Assembly: GCF_004360225.1 (NCBI RefSeq)
Contig: NZ_SNUA01000006.1
Span: forward strand, 220,141-284,140
Reading direction: 5' to 3'
Source of the DNA: Alcanivorax sp. 24
GTDB lineage: Bacteria > Pseudomonadota > Gammaproteobacteria > Pseudomonadales > Alcanivoracaceae
Length of the DNA: 64,000 bases
The number at the start of each line of letters is the position of its first letter. Position 1 is the stretch's first letter. Positions 49,388 through 58,890 of this stretch are shown here, piece by piece. The notes beneath the pieces were generated by a model that ran no database searches, was not told the DNA's origin, and saw only the letters and a program-made list of their open reading frames with translations. A program made the translations under genes and the position numbers.

Positions 49388-50779
49388 ATGAACGAGTCTC
49401 TTGCGTTGGACGACCATCTTCCCGACAGCCTGCGTATCCCGCCCCATTCCGTGGAAGCGGAACAGGCGGTATTGGGGGGACTGCTGCTCAACAATGAAGC
49501 CTGGGATGATGTCGCCGAACGGGTCGGCGAGAAGGACTTCTATCGTAAAGAGCACCGGCTGATCTTCCAGGTTATCGGTCAGTTGGTGGAGGAAGAAAAG
49601 CCCAGTGACCTGGTGACCGTTTCCCAGGCTCTGACGCACCGCGGCGAATTGGACGACGTGGGCGGAGCCACCTATCTCTCGGAGCTGGCCCGCAACACGC
49701 CGAGTACCGCCAATATCAACGCCTATGCGGAGATCGTTCGCGAGCGCAGTATTTTGCGGCAGTTGATCCAGGTGTCGCACAAGGTGTCGGATCTGGCGTT
49801 CAATCCCAAGGGCAAGCCTTCCCTGGAAATTCTGGATACCGCCGAGTCGTCGATTTTCGAGATCGCGGAACAGCAGAAGAAGGGTTCCGGTCCGCAGAAT
49901 ATCAAGTCGGTGTTGAAGAAAGCGGTGGACCGTATCGACGAGCTGTACCGCACCAAGAATTCCCTGACCGGGGTCACCACCGGTTTCGAGGAAATGGACA
50001 AGATGACCGCCGGGCTGCAACCGTCGGACATGGTGGTGGTGGCGGGGCGGCCCTCCATGGGTAAGACCACCTTTGCCATGAACCTGTGCGAGAACGTGGC
50101 GATCAAAGCCGGCAAGCCGGTGCTGGTGTTCTCCATGGAGATGCCCGCCGACGCCATCGTGATGCGGATGCTGTCCTCCCTGGGGCGCATCAACCAGGGC
50201 GCGATCCGCTCCGGTCGCCTGGAGCAGGATGACTGGCCGCGCATCACCTCGGCGATCCAGATGCTCAGCGAGCAGAAATTCTTCATCGACGATACCGCCG
50301 CGCTCAGCCCGCTGGAAATGCGCGCCAGAGCCCGCCGGGTGGCGCGGGAATGTGGCGGAGAGATCGGCCTGATCATGGTCGACTATCTGCAGCTGATGCA
50401 GGTCCCCGGCGCCGACAACCGGGTCAACGAAATCTCGGAAATCTCCCGGAACCTCAAGGGACTGGCCAAGGAAATGAATTGCCCGGTGATCGCCCTGTCG
50501 CAGTTGAACCGCTCCCTGGAACAGCGCCCCAACAAAAGGCCGGTGATGTCCGACCTGCGGGAATCCGGGGCGATCGAGCAGGACGCGGATTTGATCGTGT
50601 TCCTCTATCGTGACGAGGTCTACAACAAGGACACGCCGGAGAAGGGCATCGCCGAGATCATCATCGGCAAGCACCGGAACGGGCCCATCGGTACCGTGCG
50701 GCTGGCGTTCCGCGGCGAATTCACCCGCTTCGACGATCTGGCGCCGGAGTACTACCAGCAATACCAGGACAACGAATAA
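49388..50779 (+). CDS. dnaB: replicative DNA helicase DnaB
   Basis: Hexameric helicase at the replication fork. The 463 residues have an N-terminal domain (PPHSVEAEQAVLGGLLL, about 17-33), a linker, and a RecA-like domain with Walker A GRPSMGKTTFAMN (about 222-234), Walker B IMVDYLQLM (about 332-340) and the arginine-finger region near the C-terminus. No intein is present. The start ATG at 49388 fits the family. Alanine racemase follows in 20 bp. Confidence 0.98.
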   Translation: MNESLALDDHLPDSLRIPPHSVEAEQAVLGGLLLNNEAWDDVAERVGEKDFYRKEHRLIFQVIGQLVEEEKPSDLVTVSQALTHRGELDDVGGATYLSELARNTPSTANINAYAEIVRERSILRQLIQVSHKVSDLAFNPKGKPSLEILDTAESSIFEIAEQQKKGSGPQNIKSVLKKAVDRIDELYRTKNSLTGVTTGFEEMDKMTAGLQPSDMVVVAGRPSMGKTTFAMNLCENVAIKAGKPVLVFSMEMPADAIVMRMLSSLGRINQGAIRSGRLEQDDWPRITSAIQMLSEQKFFIDDTAALSPLEMRARARRVARECGGEIGLIMVDYLQLMQVPGADNRVNEISEISRNLKGLAKEMNCPVIALSQLNRSLEQRPNKRPVMSDLRESGAIEQDADLIVFLYRDEVYNKDTPEKGIAEIIIGKHRNGPIGTVRLAFRGEFTRFDDLAPEYYQQYQDNE

Positions 50780-50799
50780 CCGGGGCGGGAGAGAGCACC

Positions 50800-51888
50800 A
50801 TGCGCGGTACCCGGTTACAGATACGGCCAGCGGCTCTGGCCCATAACGCTGGCGTGGCCCGGACCCTGGCGGACGGCGCCCAGGTGTTCGCCATGATCAA
50901 GGCCAACGGCTACGGCCATGGCCTGACGTTGGCCGCCGATGCCCTGGCCGGGCAGGTGGATGGCCTGGGCGTGGCGTTGCTGGACGAGGCCCGGGCAGTG
51001 CGTGAGCACGGCGTCCGTGAGCCGGTCCTGGTGGCGGAAGGGTTCTTCGACCAGGAGGAGATCGCGGAAGCCTCCCGCCTGGACGTGGAAGTGGTGGTGC
51101 ATGCGCCCTGGCAGGTGGCGCTGCTGCGCAAGCGGCCGGCGCCCCTGGGCGTATGGTTGAAAATCAATACCGGCATGAATCGGCTGGGCATGGTGCCGGA
51201 GCAGGCACGGGAACAGGCGGCGATACTGCGGGCCATCCCTGGTGTGCGGCTGCTCGGCCTGATGAGCCACTTTGCCTGCGCCGATCAGCAGGACGATCCG
51301 TTCAGTGAGCAGCAACTGGCGGCGGTGCTGGCACTGTCCGGGGAGCTGGGATTGCCGGTCACCGCCGCCAACTCCGCCGCTCTGATCCGTTATCCGGCGG
51401 CGCGCCAGCAGCGGGTCCGGCCCGGCATCATGCTGTACGGGTCGTCGCCGTTCCCGTGGCGCTCCGCCGGCGAATTGGGGCTGCGCCCGACCCAGCGTTT
51501 CAGTGCCCGCCTGATCGCCGTGAATCCCATTTACGCTGGCCAGACCGTGGGCTACGGCGCCACCTGGACCGCGCCGGAAAACGGCACCATCGGCGTGGTG
51601 GCGGTGGGCTACGGCGACGGCTACCCGCGCCACGCTCCCAATGGCACGCCGGTGGCGGTCAATGGCCGGCGCACCGAGCTGGTCGGCCGGGTCTCCATGG
51701 ACATGATCACGGTGAGACTGGATGGCCTCGAGGCTCGCGTCGGCGATGAAGTGGAGCTGTGGGGTGACACTGTTTCCGTGGATGACGTGGCCGCCGCCTG
51801 CGGTACCATCAGCTACGAGTTATTCTGTCAGGTCACCAGCCGGCCGGAGCGGGTGGTGGACGCCGGACGCCAGGCGCGGAGCCCTTAA
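50800..51888 (+). CDS. alr: alanine racemase
   Basis: PLP-dependent racemase supplying D-alanine for peptidoglycan. The 362 residues show the PLP lysine in FAMIKANGYGHG (Lys34), LKINTGMNRLG (about 125-135), the second catalytic Tyr region (VGYGATWTAP, about 249-258) and GRVSMDMITV (about 298-307). The last few residues, VVDAGRQARSP, run into a GGACGCC repeat, so the native C-terminus after the conserved SYELFCQVTSRPERV block was probably altered by the repeat. Confidence 0.96.
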   Translation: MRGTRLQIRPAALAHNAGVARTLADGAQVFAMIKANGYGHGLTLAADALAGQVDGLGVALLDEARAVREHGVREPVLVAEGFFDQEEIAEASRLDVEVVVHAPWQVALLRKRPAPLGVWLKINTGMNRLGMVPEQAREQAAILRAIPGVRLLGLMSHFACADQQDDPFSEQQLAAVLALSGELGLPVTAANSAALIRYPAARQQRVRPGIMLYGSSPFPWRSAGELGLRPTQRFSARLIAVNPIYAGQTVGYGATWTAPENGTIGVVAVGYGDGYPRHAPNGTPVAVNGRRTELVGRVSMDMITVRLDGLEARVGDEVELWGDTVSVDDVAAACGTISYELFCQVTSRPERVVDAGRQARSP

Positions 51889-51990
51889 CCCGCATGGGGT
51901 GGTGTTACCTGCCTCCCGTCAGTGTCTTCCCTCCGGCGGCAGGAAGCACCGCGACGGTTTCCGCACCGGGTTAAGCGTCCGGCGTCTGGC
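51858..51990. repeat. GGACGCC-family inverted repeat spanning alr 3' end and the radA leader
   Basis: The left arm, GGACGCCGGACGCC (51858-51871) plus CCTTAACCCG, pairs with the right arm, CGGGTTAAG plus GCGTCCGGCGTCTGGC (to 51990). The interior is about 70 bp. The same unit as at 25553 and 53386. Confidence 0.7.
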
Positions 51991-52012
51991 CCGGTAAGAA
52001 AAGGAGCCTCTT

Positions 52013-53380
52013 TTGGCGAAGAAGAAAACCGCTTTTGTCTGCACCGAATGCGGTGGGGATTTCCCCAAGTGGCAGGGCCAGTGCCCGGCCTGTGGTCAGT
52101 GGAATACCCTGCAGGAATTCGTGGTGGACAGCGCCCCGTCCCGTGCCGGTGGCTCCGCCGGCCGCGGTGGCTTTAGCGGGCAACTGGCGGAAGTGCGCAA
52201 CCTGGATGAGATCGTCCTCGAGGAAACCCCGCGCATCAGCGCCGGCATGGGCGAGCTGGATCGGGTGCTCGGCGGGGGGCTGGTGCCCGGTTCCGCCATC
52301 CTGATCGGCGGACATCCCGGTGCCGGCAAGTCCACCTTGTTGTTGCAGACGCTGTGCCGGCTCGCCCATGCTCATTCCTGTCTTTATGTCACCGGCGAGG
52401 AGTCGCTGTCCCAGGTGGCCATGCGCGCCGATCGTTTGAAGCTGCCCAAGGACAAACTGCGTCTGGCGGCGGAAACCGATGTGGAGCGCATCATCGAGCT
52501 GGCGCGCAAGGAGCAGCCGCGCCTGCTGGTGGTGGATTCCATTCAGGTCATGTATCTGGCCGGCCTGCAATCGGCGCCGGGTTCCGTGGCTCAGGTGCGC
52601 GAGTGCGCGGCGGCGCTGACCCGCTTCGCCAAGCAAACCGGCACCGTGCTGCTGCTGGTGGGGCACGTCACCAAGGACGGCACCCTGGCCGGCCCGAAAG
52701 TGCTGGAGCACATGATCGACTGCTCGCTGATGCTGGAGGGCTCTTCCGATTCCCGTTTCCGTACCTTGCGTGGCCTGAAGAACCGTTTCGGCGCGGTCAA
52801 TGAGCTGGGCGTGTTCGCCATGACTGGCGAGGGGCTCAAGGAAGTGAAGAATCCGTCGGCGATTTTCCTCAACCGCGCGGAGGAGATCGCCCCCGGCTCT
52901 CTGGTCACGGTGGTGTGGGAAGGCACCCGGCCATTATTGGTGGAATTGCAGGCGCTGGTGGACGCCAGTCACTTCGGCAATCCCCGTCGCGTTTGTGTCG
53001 GTCTGGAGGCCAACCGGCTGGCCATGCTGCTGGCGGTGCTGCACCGCCACGGCGGTATCCAGGTCGGTGACCAGGACGTGTTCGCCAATGTGGTGGGCGG
53101 CGTCAAAATCGGAGAAACGTCCGCCGATCTGGCCTTGGTGCTGTCCATTGTTTCCAGCTTCCGTGACCGGCCTTTGGGGCGGGATCTGGTGGTCTTCGGC
53201 GAAATCGGATTGTCCGGCGAGATACGCCCGGTGCCGCAGGGCCAGGAGCGGTTGTACGAAGCGGTCAAACATGGGTTCCGCCGCGCCGTGATCCCCAAAT
53301 CCAATCAGCCGCGCAACCTGCCGGAAGGGGTGGAACTGATCGCCGTGAGCACTCTGGCGGAAGCGTTGGAACAATTGTAA
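52013..53380 (+). CDS. radA: DNA repair protein RadA
   Basis: DnaB-type helicase that processes recombination branches. The 455 residues have an N-terminal C4 zinc finger (CTECGGDFPKWQGQCPACG, Cys10 to Cys27), a RecA-like domain with Walker A GGHPGAGKST (about 97-106), the RadA-specific KNRFG motif (about 255-259) and a C-terminal Lon-protease-like domain (about 290-450). The start is TTG at 52013 with AAGGAG upstream. The leader is occupied by a repeat. Confidence 0.96.
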   Translation: MAKKKTAFVCTECGGDFPKWQGQCPACGQWNTLQEFVVDSAPSRAGGSAGRGGFSGQLAEVRNLDEIVLEETPRISAGMGELDRVLGGGLVPGSAILIGGHPGAGKSTLLLQTLCRLAHAHSCLYVTGEESLSQVAMRADRLKLPKDKLRLAAETDVERIIELARKEQPRLLVVDSIQVMYLAGLQSAPGSVAQVRECAAALTRFAKQTGTVLLLVGHVTKDGTLAGPKVLEHMIDCSLMLEGSSDSRFRTLRGLKNRFGAVNELGVFAMTGEGLKEVKNPSAIFLNRAEEIAPGSLVTVVWEGTRPLLVELQALVDASHFGNPRRVCVGLEANRLAMLLAVLHRHGGIQVGDQDVFANVVGGVKIGETSADLALVLSIVSSFRDRPLGRDLVVFGEIGLSGEIRPVPQGQERLYEAVKHGFRRAVIPKSNQPRNLPEGVELIAVSTLAEALEQL

Positions 53381-53385
53381 TGAGC

Positions 53386-53416
53386 CGTCCGGCGTCGGCG
53401 CTCCGGCGTCCGGTCC
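53386..53416. repeat. short GGACGCC-family repeat between radA and ktrA
   Basis: GTCCGGCGTC-GGCGCTCC-GGCGTCCGGTC: a reduced copy of the repeat unit, beginning 5 bp after the radA stop. No full hairpin arms like the other two sites. Confidence 0.5.
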
Positions 53417-53431
53417 GACAAGGGAGCCGTT

Positions 53432-54082
53432 ATGAAAAAGCAATTCGCCGTGCTCGGATTGGGCAGCTTTGGTGAGGCGGTGGCGCTGGAACTGATGCGT
53501 CTGGGGCATCAGGTCCTGGGAGTCGATAATCGGGAAGCCCAGGCCAATCGCCTGGTCGACAAACTGACCCAGACGGTGATCGCTGACGCCACCGACGAGG
53601 ACGCCCTGCGCGAACTGGACCTGGAAAGTTTCGATGCCGTGTTGGTGGCCATCGGCGAGAACATCGAAGCCAGCATCCTTTGCACCATGGCGGTGAAATC
53701 CCTGGAGGCGAAGGAAGTGTGGGTCAAGGCGATTACGCCGGTCCACCACCGCATCGTCGAAAAGCTCGGTGCCGACCGTGTTCTGCATCCCGAATACGAA
53801 ATGGGGTTGCGCGCCGCCCAGACCATGGCGCATCCCAATATGCTCGATTACATCAGCCTGGGCGATAACTACTTCGTCATCGAGATCCGTCCCGGCGAGG
53901 TGCTGGAAGACCGCCCGCTATCGGACCTCAAGATCGAGGAGATCGGTGTGCGCCTGCTGGCCATCAAGCATGGTCAGAACGTGGATTTGCAACCGAGTCC
54001 GCATCAACGGCTCAAGCGTAACGATCACCTGGTACTGCTGGGTGAAGAACCGGCCTTGCGTCGATTCTCCGAGAGTTTATGA
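53432..54082 (+). CDS. ktrA: potassium uptake regulatory subunit, KtrA/TrkA family
   Basis: Cytosolic RCK protein that gates a KtrB/TrkH potassium channel by nucleotide binding. The 216 residues have an N-terminal Rossmann domain with VLGLGSFGEAVA (about 7-18; GxGxxG) and the acidic VDNR at the end of strand two, and a C-terminal TrkA_C domain (about 135-216). The single-RCK length matches KtrA rather than the double-length TrkA (about 458). Overlaps the next gene by 4 bp. Confidence 0.9.
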   Translation: MKKQFAVLGLGSFGEAVALELMRLGHQVLGVDNREAQANRLVDKLTQTVIADATDEDALRELDLESFDAVLVAIGENIEASILCTMAVKSLEAKEVWVKAITPVHHRIVEKLGADRVLHPEYEMGLRAAQTMAHPNMLDYISLGDNYFVIEIRPGEVLEDRPLSDLKIEEIGVRLLAIKHGQNVDLQPSPHQRLKRNDHLVLLGEEPALRRFSESL

Positions 54083-55449
54083 GAACCTGGTTTCCCGGCC
54101 TGCGCGCCCGCACCGAGTCGGTCCTGTCCCTGCGTCATCCCTGGCGTTACAGTCCGCCGGCGATTCTGGCCGGCAGTTTCCTGTTGCTGATCGCGATCGG
54201 CACCGTCCTGTTGTGGCTGCCGGTCTCCGGCACGCCACCGTTGACGTTTTTCCAGGCTCTGTTCACCGCCTGCTCGGCGGTCACCGTCACCGGTCTGGTG
54301 GTGGTGGATACCGGCTCGCATCTCAGTCCGTTCGGGCAATCGGTGGTGCTGGGCCTGATGCAATTGGGCGGCCTCGGCCTGATGACCTTTGCCGCGTTGA
54401 CGCTGATGGCGCTGGGCGGCCGGTTGGGACTGCGCGGGCAGCGCCTGGTGCGCGAGGCCACCGACCAGACGTCGCCGGCGGACATGCTGGTGCTGGTCAG
54501 GCATACCGCGTTGCTGGCGCTGATCATGGAGGCCATTGGCGCCGGATTGCTGAGCGTGGTCTGGATTCCGGAGCTGGGGGTGGCGCGGGGCTTGTGGTTC
54601 AGCATTTTTCACAGCGTCTCCGCGTTCAACAACGCCGGTTTCGCCTTACTGCCTGACAGCCTGTCACGGTGGGCCGCCAATCCCATGGTCAACCTGGTGA
54701 TCACCGCGCTGTTCATCATCGGTGGTCTGGGGTTCACCGTGTTACTGGATCTGTGGCGCAAGCGGCAATGGCGCACGCTCTCCCTGCACAGCAAACTGAC
54801 TCTGGCCGGTACCCTGGTGTTGTGCCTCGGTGCCTGGTTTCTGGTAATCGGTTTCGAATGGAACAACGCCCGCACTTTTGGAGAACTGCCGGAATCCGGC
54901 CGGCTCTGGGCCGCCTGGTTCACCGCGGTGACCCCCCGCACCGCCGGTTTCAATACCGTGGACATGGGCAGTCTGATGGCGCCCACGGTATTGCTGATCA
55001 TGTTCCTGATGTTCATCGGCGGCGGCAGCAACTCCACCGCTTCCGGTATCAAGGTCAGCACCTTCATGGTGATGCTGTTGGCCACGCGGGCGTTCTTGCG
55101 TGGGCGTCAACGGCCCACGGTGTTCCGGCGCGCCATTGCCGTGGAGTCGGTGTTTCGGGCCCAGACCGTGGTCATGCTGAGTTTGCTGGCGGTGGTGCTG
55201 AGCGGATTCCTGATGGTGGTGCTGGAGCCGGCGCTGCCAGTGATGGACGTGTTGTTCGAGGCGTTTTCGGCGTTCTCCACGGTGGGGCTGTCCCGGGGGA
55301 TTACCGGGGAACTGTCCTGGCCGTCGCAGTGTGTGCTTATGCTGCTGATGTTCATGGGCCGCATTGGGCCACTGGCTCTGGCGTTCTCGTTGGCACGGCC
55401 ACAAACACCGAAATTGCGCTACGTCGAGGACCATGTGCAGATTGGTTAA
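54079..55449 (+). CDS. ktrB: potassium uptake channel subunit, KtrB/TrkH family
   Basis: Membrane K+ (possibly Na+-coupled) transporter. The 456 residues show four repeated membrane-pore-membrane units whose selectivity loops can be seen: SAVTVTGL (about 72-79), SAFNNAGF (about 180-187), RTAGFNT (about 285-291) and SAFSTVGLS (about 398-406). Each has the single conserved Gly. Coupled to ktrA by an ATGA overlap, so the pair forms a complete Ktr system. REP-like repeats follow the stop. Confidence 0.92.
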   Translation: MRTWFPGLRARTESVLSLRHPWRYSPPAILAGSFLLLIAIGTVLLWLPVSGTPPLTFFQALFTACSAVTVTGLVVVDTGSHLSPFGQSVVLGLMQLGGLGLMTFAALTLMALGGRLGLRGQRLVREATDQTSPADMLVLVRHTALLALIMEAIGAGLLSVVWIPELGVARGLWFSIFHSVSAFNNAGFALLPDSLSRWAANPMVNLVITALFIIGGLGFTVLLDLWRKRQWRTLSLHSKLTLAGTLVLCLGAWFLVIGFEWNNARTFGELPESGRLWAAWFTAVTPRTAGFNTVDMGSLMAPTVLLIMFLMFIGGGSNSTASGIKVSTFMVMLLATRAFLRGRQRPTVFRRAIAVESVFRAQTVVMLSLLAVVLSGFLMVVLEPALPVMDVLFEAFSAFSTVGLSRGITGELSWPSQCVLMLLMFMGRIGPLALAFSLARPQTPKLRYVEDHVQIG

Positions 55450-55470
55450 TGAGGCTCTCTGCCCATCCGT

Positions 55471-55543
55471 ATTCGCCAGCAAGCTGGCTTCCCTAAGCGG
55501 TCGGTTCCATAACGCTTTGTGGGAAGCTGCCTTGGCAGCGAAT
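55471..55543. repeat. pair of inverted REP-like sequences
   Basis: ATTCGC..GCTTCCC (55471-55493) and its inverted partner GGGAAGC..GCGAAT (55521-55543). Each is internally palindromic (CCAGC-AAGCTGG; CTGCC-TTGGCAG). They lie in the 135-bp gap between convergent ktrB and the PepSY gene, the usual place for REP/BIME elements, and may act as the shared transcript end. Confidence 0.75.
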
Positions 55544-55584
55544 ACTGGGCGAATTGATATAACGGCACGGCCAATGATTCAGCG

Positions 55585-56661
55585 TCACTTCAGCCGCCGT
55601 TTACGCCACCACAAATAAACGCCGGTGACGAACAGCAGGGCGGGTAACCCACCGGATACCAACACGAGCCAGCGCCCGGGCAGCCCCAGGGCCTCGCCGT
55701 TGTGCAGTGGAAACTGCCAGGCCAGCACGGTATCGGCGGCGCCCAGTTTGCGTTCGTCCCACACCTCCAGAACATCGCCGCTGTACTGATCCACCCAGAC
55801 CGAGCTGGGCGCGTAGCGCTGCCAGTTGGATTCGGGCAGAACATAGGCCAGCCGGTAACTGTCTCGCTCGGAACGTGGCAGGTAGACCCGGCTCAACCGG
55901 GCTCCGGGAAAGACCGGGGCGGCGGCGGCAACCGCCTGGTCCAGGTCCACCGGAGCGGAGCCTGATGGCGTCGATTGCGGTTGAGGTGTCGGCGTCACCG
56001 TGGCCAGCGCGGCGACGGCAGCGGTGATCGGTGCGCGAAACACCATGAACACCCCGGACAGCGCCACCACCAGCAGCACTGGAAACAGGTACAAACCGAG
56101 TGCGCCGTGCAGGTCGAAATAGAAGCGGAAACGGCCCTTGCCACGTTCAATGGCGAGGGCGCGCCGCCAGCGGCCGCGTTTGGGCCAGCGCAGATACACC
56201 CCTGTAATCGCGAACAGCGCCAGCAGAATGCCGCATGCACCGACCACGTACTTGCCGGTGGTGCCGCCAAGCAGGGTGTAGTGCAGCCGATAGATCCAGG
56301 TCATCGGATACGCACCCCAGGCGCGCACGGTGGCGACCTCGCCGGTGTAGGGATCCACATTGACTTGCAGCGGTCCTGGCGCGTCCATTGGGGTATCGAA
56401 ACGGACCATATGGTAATCGCCACTGGTGCCGGGCAGATAGAGCCGACGGGGTTCGGCGCCGTCCGCTGCCTCGCTGGCATTAGCGAGTATCTGGTTGAGG
56501 GGCAGAGAGGACTGGCCGGCCGGCGTGGTCAGTGCCGGCGTCAGCCATTGGTCCAACTGCGGGTAGAACACCAGCAGACTGCCGGTGATGCCGATCAGGG
56601 CGAGCAACAGGCCCGACCCCAGACCGGCGTACAGATGCAGGGAAAAGATCAGCCTGCGCAT
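55585..56661 (-). CDS. PepSY-associated transmembrane protein (putative ferrisiderophore reductase)
   Basis: Inner-membrane PepSY_TM family protein. The 358 residues have four transmembrane helices (about 12-33, 133-155, 185-206 and 330-350), histidines suited to heme binding (LHLYAG at about 8; YRLHYTLLG; DLHGALGLY) and two PepSY-like periplasmic loops. Family members next to siderophore receptors are thought to reduce ferric siderophores in the periplasm. It starts 15 bp after the TonB receptor, so it is probably co-transcribed and Fur-controlled. Confidence 0.85.
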   Translation of the reverse strand: MRRLIFSLHLYAGLGSGLLLALIGITGSLLVFYPQLDQWLTPALTTPAGQSSLPLNQILANASEAADGAEPRRLYLPGTSGDYHMVRFDTPMDAPGPLQVNVDPYTGEVATVRAWGAYPMTWIYRLHYTLLGGTTGKYVVGACGILLALFAITGVYLRWPKRGRWRRALAIERGKGRFRFYFDLHGALGLYLFPVLLVVALSGVFMVFRAPITAAVAALATVTPTPQPQSTPSGSAPVDLDQAVAAAAPVFPGARLSRVYLPRSERDSYRLAYVLPESNWQRYAPSSVWVDQYSGDVLEVWDERKLGAADTVLAWQFPLHNGEALGLPGRWLVLVSGGLPALLFVTGVYLWWRKRRLK

Positions 56662-56676
56662 AACAGGTTATGGCCC

Positions 56677-58809
56677 TTAGAAATCCAGATTGTAGCCTAT
56701 GGTAAAGACTCGCCCTCTGCCTTTGAAATATTGGTCGGACCGGGTGGTGGCACTTTGCGAGAAGTAGGTGAAGTAGTCCTGGTCAAGAAAGTTCTCGATG
56801 CCGGCGTTGAGTTGCCCTTTGGGCAGACGATAAGCCAGCGACAGGTCAAACAGGTTGTAGCCGTCGAACTTTTTTTCCGGGTCATTGAAATCGAGACTGA
56901 AATAACGGGTGCCCTGAAGGTAGGTACTGAAGCGGTCTGTCCAGCGTGCCTGCCAGCTCAAAGTGAGATGATCGGGGGGAATGTCACGTGCTCCCATGCG
57001 CGTGTCGACGTGGTTGTCGTCATCGCTGTCATACTTGCCACTAACGTGGGCGTAGCTGGCGCCGAGGCGATGGCCTTCACGGAATGCCCAGCCCAGACTG
57101 GCTTCGGCACCGTGAATTTCCGTTTTCTGTCGCTGCACCTCAAACACGCCAGTGGCCGGGTTTTCGGACAGGCGCGAGCCGAGATCAGCATCGGAGCGAA
57201 AATAACTGGCTTCGAAGTCCACTGGCCCTTGAACCACCCTTATGCCCGCTTCCTTATTGTCGGTGACGATAGGGCGAAGGTCGAGGAAAGTGTCGACGCT
57301 TTGACCGGGCACCGAAATGGCTCGCAGAACCCGTCCCACATCTGGCATGCCGAAGCCTTCGGAATAATTGGCGAAGAGCTGAACGGCTTCGGTGATCTGG
57401 AACGTCACGCCGGCATTATAAAGGGTATCGTCAAAGCTGGGGTTGCCGCCCTCAACGGCCACTCCCGGCTTGCTTGCTGGAGGGTTGGTGGCGTTGTATT
57501 GATAAATGGTGGTGAAGTCATCCACATTCAGTTTGGCGTATTCGTAACGGGCGCCGCCATGAATCGTAATACGGTCAGTGGCCTTGTACTGCGCTTGCAG
57601 GAAAGGTGCGATGTTTCGGAATTGAGTCTCCGGAACCCAGTCGCGATCAGTCTGAATCAAGCGCTGACGGGTTTCGTCTTGCAACAGATCCAGACCGGTG
57701 GTGAGCTTGAGCCGGTCATCCAGCAAACCGTCCCGAATCAGCGTGAATTTGGCGCCCACTTTGTCGGACTCATTTTGTGATTGCTCCACCAGAGTTCCAG
57801 TTGGCGCAATGTTCGGATCTTGCAGGTAGGTGGTATCCGCTCCATAACGAGCCCGGAAACGTTGGGTGTAGAGCCGAGCCTGAATGTTGTTGCCAAGAAA
57901 ATTCATATTTTTGTACGACAGGCTGGAGGTCCATACATCATTGTTGACCGGATCTCCGAGGCCTGCCGCCTTTCGGGAGGTAGTGGGAATGCCAATGTCG
58001 CGGTCCCCCGGGACCTCCTGGTAATCGTGATTGCTTTCCAGGAAAAAGCGATTAATGCTCAGTTCCACATTCTGGTTATCATCGATCCAGTAACCGACCT
58101 TCACCATCACGTCATGGCTTTGCGAATCCATGATATCGCCCTGGGCATTGTCCACACCGATGGTTTTGCCGTCGGCGTCGTAGAACATTCCCCTGGATTG
58201 ATAGGTGACACCCGCCAGGAAATCCCAGTTGTCGTGAAGGCCTTCGAGACGATAATTGAGTTTGTAACCCAGCCCGTCTGAATCGAAATCATCGGGGGAG
58301 GTGAGCATGGCGCCGGCATGCTGCCGGGTTTGAGTGCCCTGCGGACGACGGGTAACGAAGTTGATGATGCCGCCGGTCGCCCCCAGTCCATGTTCCGCGG
58401 TGGCGCCATGAATCACCTCAATGCGCTCCACCAGAGATAAGTCCAGGGTATAGCCGTCCCGCGACCCCGGCCTCAGAGGGTTGGACTGAGGAATGCCGTC
58501 GACCATATAAAGGGGGGCGCGTCCACGGAGCGTCTGGCCAGCGCCGCTGAGCTTTTGCCGGCTGGGACTGAAGGATGGGATCAGATTGCTGAGGACCTGA
58601 GCTTGATCACCGGTGATGGCGAGCTGCTCATCAAGTTGCTGACGGGTAATAATGGTCACTTTCTGAGGTGTTTCCCCGACCTTTTCCTGGGAGCGGCTGG
58701 CGGTGACCGTGACGGCGTCCAGTTTGTGAGGATCGTTTTGTGCCATGGCCACGGTGGTCATGGTCAGTGACAGTAAGGCAGCAGGCAAGCCGAGGCGCGG
58801 AGGGCGCAT
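56677..58809 (-). CDS. TonB-dependent outer-membrane siderophore receptor
   Basis: Energy-coupled outer-membrane importer. The 710 residues comprise a signal peptide (1-23), a TonB-box-like DAVTVTA segment (about 31-37), a plug domain (about 45-160; TLRGRAPLYMVDGIPQ, ATGGIINFVTRR), then a 22-strand barrel ending in the aromatic IGYNLDF. The cognate ligand cannot be told from sequence. It is followed by a PepSY reductase and preceded by a Fur-box candidate. Confidence 0.93.
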   Translation of the reverse strand: MRPPRLGLPAALLSLTMTTVAMAQNDPHKLDAVTVTASRSQEKVGETPQKVTIITRQQLDEQLAITGDQAQVLSNLIPSFSPSRQKLSGAGQTLRGRAPLYMVDGIPQSNPLRPGSRDGYTLDLSLVERIEVIHGATAEHGLGATGGIINFVTRRPQGTQTRQHAGAMLTSPDDFDSDGLGYKLNYRLEGLHDNWDFLAGVTYQSRGMFYDADGKTIGVDNAQGDIMDSQSHDVMVKVGYWIDDNQNVELSINRFFLESNHDYQEVPGDRDIGIPTTSRKAAGLGDPVNNDVWTSSLSYKNMNFLGNNIQARLYTQRFRARYGADTTYLQDPNIAPTGTLVEQSQNESDKVGAKFTLIRDGLLDDRLKLTTGLDLLQDETRQRLIQTDRDWVPETQFRNIAPFLQAQYKATDRITIHGGARYEYAKLNVDDFTTIYQYNATNPPASKPGVAVEGGNPSFDDTLYNAGVTFQITEAVQLFANYSEGFGMPDVGRVLRAISVPGQSVDTFLDLRPIVTDNKEAGIRVVQGPVDFEASYFRSDADLGSRLSENPATGVFEVQRQKTEIHGAEASLGWAFREGHRLGASYAHVSGKYDSDDDNHVDTRMGARDIPPDHLTLSWQARWTDRFSTYLQGTRYFSLDFNDPEKKFDGYNLFDLSLAYRLPKGQLNAGIENFLDQDYFTYFSQSATTRSDQYFKGRGRVFTIGYNLDF

Positions 58810-58871
58810 GGGCGTTCTCCATTTTGTTGGTAATCGTTATGTATGATTTGTAAGGGTGAGGCGACACTAAG

Positions 58872-58890
58872 AGAAATGAGAATCGTTGTC
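58872..58890 (-). promoter_or_regulatory. Fur box candidate for the TonB receptor
   Basis: AGAAATGAGAATCGTTGTC matches 13 of 19 positions of the GATAATGATAATCATTATC consensus, 63 bp ahead of the receptor ATG. A weaker similar sequence lies nearer the start (about 58829-58847). Confidence 0.55.

Noticed and set aside
58829..58847. Second Fur-like sequence close to the TonB receptor start
   Set aside because: About 10 of 19 matches on the minus strand; too weak to list beside the 13/19 site at 58872.
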